Assembly (NCBI RefSeq): GCF_041749095.1
Contig: NZ_JBGTCA010000119.1
Span: forward strand, 1 to 27,371
Reading direction: 5' to 3'
From: Aquiflexum sp041749095
GTDB taxonomy: Bacteria > Bacteroidota > Bacteroidia > Cytophagales > Cyclobacteriaceae
DNA: 27,371 nt
The notes under the pieces were generated by a model. That model had not been told where the DNA came from. It saw only the letters and a program-made list of their open reading frames with translations, and did not search any database. Position 1 is the first letter of the stretch. Each line of letters starts with the position of its first letter. A program made the position numbers and the translations under genes. Below, in pieces: positions 25,316 through 27,371 of the stretch.

Positions 25316-25493
25316 TTATCGCTTTATCTTCTTGAAAAGTAGCTTTATAACCCTCTTCCAATTTTTTGTTCAAAAATTCCCTCTTATTGATTTTTTCTTT
25401 GATCGCTTCAACTATAAAGGATTGCTTATCTTCATTGATCAGTTCCAATTGTTTCTCAATTTCACCGGGTAATTCAATTTTGATTGTTTTCAT
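25299..25493 (-). CDS. Ribbon-helix-helix antitoxin-like protein, orphaned
   Basis: This is a 64-residue protein starting KTIKIELPGEIEKQLELI, a beta-strand followed by two helices (DKQSFIVEAIKEKINKREFL) as in CopG/MetJ-type antitoxins. The C-terminal part EEGYKATFQEDKAITKDFG resembles the toxin-binding tail of Bacteroidota MazE-like antitoxins, which usually continue a little further; here it stops abruptly at G. A MazF/PemK-like remnant overlaps its end in another frame, so this is the antitoxin half of a decayed type II toxin-antitoxin pair. The N-terminal half should still dimerise and bind DNA. Free antitoxins can repress their own promoter or neutralise related toxins elsewhere; both are inference. 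Confidence 0.7.
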   Translation of the reverse strand: MKTIKIELPGEIEKQLELINEDKQSFIVEAIKEKINKREFLNKKLEEGYKATFQEDKAITKDFG

Positions 25494-25635
25494 ACGACTA
25501 TTAATTACACTTAAATATACATCCTTAAATTAAGAAACATACAAATCCAATTTTAGAAAAGGAAAATCAGTTTTACTGAACCTTCGTTGATTTTGGCCAA
25601 TTTGCAAAAAACTTACAATCCATCGACCTCTCCGA

Positions 25636-26844
25636 TTACCTCCTCTCAAATTCTTTATTTACAAAATCCATGAAACGCTCCCAATCATAAAGTGTCAGGT
25701 TGTGTTTGCCGTCACGGAGGTGATAACCTACTGAATTTGTATGGATAGTTCTTTGGTGGTTTTCAAAACTTTCCGGCAGGTCAACCTTGATCCCATAAAT
25801 TTCTGAATAGATCCTTGAACCCAACTTGAGCGACAAAAACTCTCCTTTGGGATCGGCCCATTGGTCCTCTATGGCTGATGCAATGTAGATAGACCTTGGG
25901 GCAATACAGGCTGCCAAAAGATGTTGGTCAACCGGCAATGCACCTTCATTGTCATTGAAGGTCTTGAAATTATCATTGAACCAATAGGGAAAATTGGTAT
26001 TGATGCGCTTCACAGTTTCGCCGAATCTCCTTCGTGACAGTGCCGCACCTCCACAACCGGATTCATTGGGAATGACCACTGCCCATCTTTTATCATTGGC
26101 CCCGCACCATAAAGCAGCTTTCCCTCCTCTGGAATGTCCCACCAATGCAGACCTTTTCTGATCTATTGAAATATCACTTTCGAAATAATCCATTGCCCTC
26201 ATAGCTCCCCAGGCCCATGCTGCCAAACCCCGCATACCCTCTGACATTTCCAATTGTTCGGGATATAGGTTGTCCAATATCCCATGAGAAAACCTCGCCT
26301 TATCATCAGGAGAAACATCTTCCACGTCAAAAATAGCCGCTGCATATCCCCTACTAACAATTTGCTCTATAGGAAAAAACTGATCTTCTTTATCTTCAAG
26401 TAGACCTTGGACATTTCTATGGCTGATCAAAAGAAATACCGGGTGAGGTCCTTTTCCTTCAAGGGGGGAAAAGACAAACAACTTTATTGTCTGAGCTTTC
26501 CCATTTCTTGTAACCTTGATGTCCACATTTTTTTTCAATGCCACCTCTTTGTAGAGATGATCGGAATCTACGGAAACGTCGAAATGAATCCCATCAAAAT
26601 CCCTCGGTATAGGTCCATAGACGTTTTCAGTGAAAAGCCGGATCAGTTCCGGTCTTCTGATGCTTTCCCAATCATTTACCGATTTAATAATTTCCCCTTT
26701 GGTGCTGACAAATGGATCAGGCAAAACTAAATCCGGGACTCTGGATTCATTATAATTGAATTGTTCTTGTGCCAAGAGGTTTGAATAAAATGTGATGCCA
26801 ATCAGAAAGATCAGAAGGTATTCCGGTTTAAACAGGTTTTTCAT
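25636..26844 (-). CDS. Secreted glucuronoyl esterase-like hydrolase, CE15 type
   Basis: This is a predicted periplasmic or extracellular alpha/beta hydrolase of 402 residues that likely cleaves esters of glucuronic acid in plant or algal polysaccharides. A Sec signal peptide (KPEYLLIFLIGITFYSNLLA, cleavage after LLA) starts at the ATG at 26844. The nucleophile motif GHSRGGK, with S238, is the CE15-style G-x-S-R-x-G-K. NESGCGGAALSRRRFGE follows, as in bacterial CE15 enzymes, and the C-terminal histidine lies in DGKHNLTLYDW. An acid residue is probably in IEDQWADPKGE. No binding module is attached. It is transcribed alone, with about 190 bp upstream and 140 bp downstream. The exact substrate is unproven; a relative of acetylxylan esterases is the alternative. 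Confidence 0.85.
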   Translation of the reverse strand: MKNLFKPEYLLIFLIGITFYSNLLAQEQFNYNESRVPDLVLPDPFVSTKGEIIKSVNDWESIRRPELIRLFTENVYGPIPRDFDGIHFDVSVDSDHLYKEVALKKNVDIKVTRNGKAQTIKLFVFSPLEGKGPHPVFLLISHRNVQGLLEDKEDQFFPIEQIVSRGYAAAIFDVEDVSPDDKARFSHGILDNLYPEQLEMSEGMRGLAAWAWGAMRAMDYFESDISIDQKRSALVGHSRGGKAALWCGANDKRWAVVIPNESGCGGAALSRRRFGETVKRINTNFPYWFNDNFKTFNDNEGALPVDQHLLAACIAPRSIYIASAIEDQWADPKGEFLSLKLGSRIYSEIYGIKVDLPESFENHQRTIHTNSVGYHLRDGKHNLTLYDWERFMDFVNKEFERR

Positions 26845-26929
26845 CTAGTTGGAGTTTCTGGAATTTAGGAATTTAAGGTAAAATCTCAAAATCATTGATC
26901 TTACTTTGTCATGTTGCGAATGAACTAAA

Positions 26930-27000
26930 AAACCTGCCAGTTTTTTACACCTTTAAACTGTTAATCAAATGCATTTACTGCACATAAACCTGGCAGGTTT
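26930..27000. repeat. 11-bp inverted repeat with a near-palindromic right arm
   Basis: AAACCTGCCAG (26930-26940) is the exact reverse complement of CTGGCAGGTTT (26990-27000), separated by 49 bases. The right side, AAACCTGGCAGGTTT (26986-27000), also forms a hairpin by itself with 7-base arms around a central G. It lies 32 bases downstream of the minus-strand gene ending at 27033 and upstream of the esterase, so it could terminate the former. AACCTGCCAGGTT-type repeats are frequent in Bacteroidota intergenic regions (recollection, not tested). Confidence 0.55.
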
Positions 27001-27032
27001 CTTCCTTTAATATTCATTTTGCCAAAGTAGGA

Positions 27033-27371
27033 TTAATTAACCTCAAAATAAAACACCTCACTCACAGGAATGCCATCCCTTGTGATGCCTTCAACCTGAA
27101 CGCGGTGACGACCGGTGATATCACCTGTGAAGAAACTGACTTTTCTTGTTGAATTTGGACTTACCAATACCAAAGGATTCCAATAGACTGTACTTCTCAG
27201 GTCGGGATGGTCATAGTATTCTGCCGTCTCATATTTTGGTGAGTAAAATTGCCTTGTCCGATTGAAACCAGGGGCCTGATGTACAAGGATATGTTTTCCT
27301 CCTTCTGGGTCAACTTCATCATCCATGTTCCCCCTTTCACTGAAAAATGCAATGACACCACCACTGCCCCG
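27033..27371 (-). CDS. C-terminus of a plug-domain/macroglobulin-like outer-membrane protein
   Basis: The frame is open to the window edge, so the N-terminal bulk is missing. The visible 112 residues begin RGSGGVIAFFSERG, matching the end of a TonB-dependent receptor plug domain. They continue PGFNRTRQFYSPKYE, then DLRSTVYWNPLVL and VSFFTGDITGRHRVQVEGITRDG, an Ig-like/MG2-type end typical of about 800-900-residue Bacteroidota proteins that combine macroglobulin-like and plug domains. Such proteins lack a transporter barrel and their role is unclear; a scaffold or receptor in the envelope is proposed for some. The internal ATG at 27326 is not the true start. A hairpin repeat follows the stop. 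Confidence 0.75.
   Translation of the reverse strand, partial: RGSGGVIAFFSERGNMDDEVDPEGGKHILVHQAPGFNRTRQFYSPKYETAEYYDHPDLRSTVYWNPLVLVSPNSTRKVSFFTGDITGRHRVQVEGITRDGIPVSEVFYFEVN

Noticed and set aside
27033..27326. Stand-alone 97-codon gene starting at ATG 27326
   Set aside because: The frame stays open to the window edge and the upstream codons encode the end of a plug domain, so this is the tail of a larger protein.

Overview
The window looks like a chromosomal segment from a member of the Bacteroidota, probably a Cytophagales/Cyclobacteriaceae-type bacterium. This is inferred from gene families: a multi-SLBB polysaccharide export protein without a lipobox, a CE15-type esterase, the C-terminus of a plug-domain/macroglobulin-like outer-membrane protein, a lipoprotein joining a PmoA-like domain to a PVC-type haem protein, AT-rich leaders without clear Shine-Dalgarno sites, and Cytophagales-style intergenic repeats. 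The species cannot be named from the sequence alone.

Region 1 (1-16915, all on +) is a Wzx/Wzy-type surface polysaccharide locus. After the tail of a protein with a degenerate nucleotidyltransferase-like fold come the export protein (Wza-like), chain-length regulator (Wzz-like), two nucleotide-sugar dehydrogenases (Ugd and a TviB type), flippase (Wzx), polymerase (Wzy), two GT4 glycosyltransferases, the complete UDP-N-acetyl-L-fucosamine module CapE-CapF-CapG, and a WbuB-like glycosyltransferase that overlaps capG. Together they predict an acidic polysaccharide containing uronic acid, an N-acetyl-hexosaminuronic acid and L-FucNAc. No initiating phosphoglycosyltransferase is present; the locus stops at an insertion sequence.

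Region 2 (about 17001-18447) is an IS4-family element with one intact DDE transposase. Its base composition is clearly richer in G+C than its neighbours. It has a strong leader hairpin, short imperfect terminal repeats and no obvious target duplication.

Region 3 (18526-24998) holds a two-gene minus-strand operon (class V aminotransferase, then a twin-arginine-exported alpha/beta hydrolase). It is divergent from a 1279-residue lipoprotein combining a PmoA-like domain, a beta-propeller dehydrogenase-like domain, HEAT-like helices and a CxxCH cytochrome.

Region 4 (24999-27371) has an 8-bp tandem repeat array, a dispersed-type repeat, a decayed toxin-antitoxin locus (ribbon-helix-helix antitoxin followed only by the C-terminal remnant of a MazF/PemK-like toxin), a secreted CE15-type glucuronoyl esterase and the C-terminus of a plug-domain/macroglobulin-like protein cut by the window edge.

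The most unusual items are the decayed toxin remnant, the large fused haem lipoprotein, the perfect 15-bp inverted repeat directly before wzx, and the abrupt end of the polysaccharide locus at the IS. No tRNA, rRNA or CRISPR array was seen.
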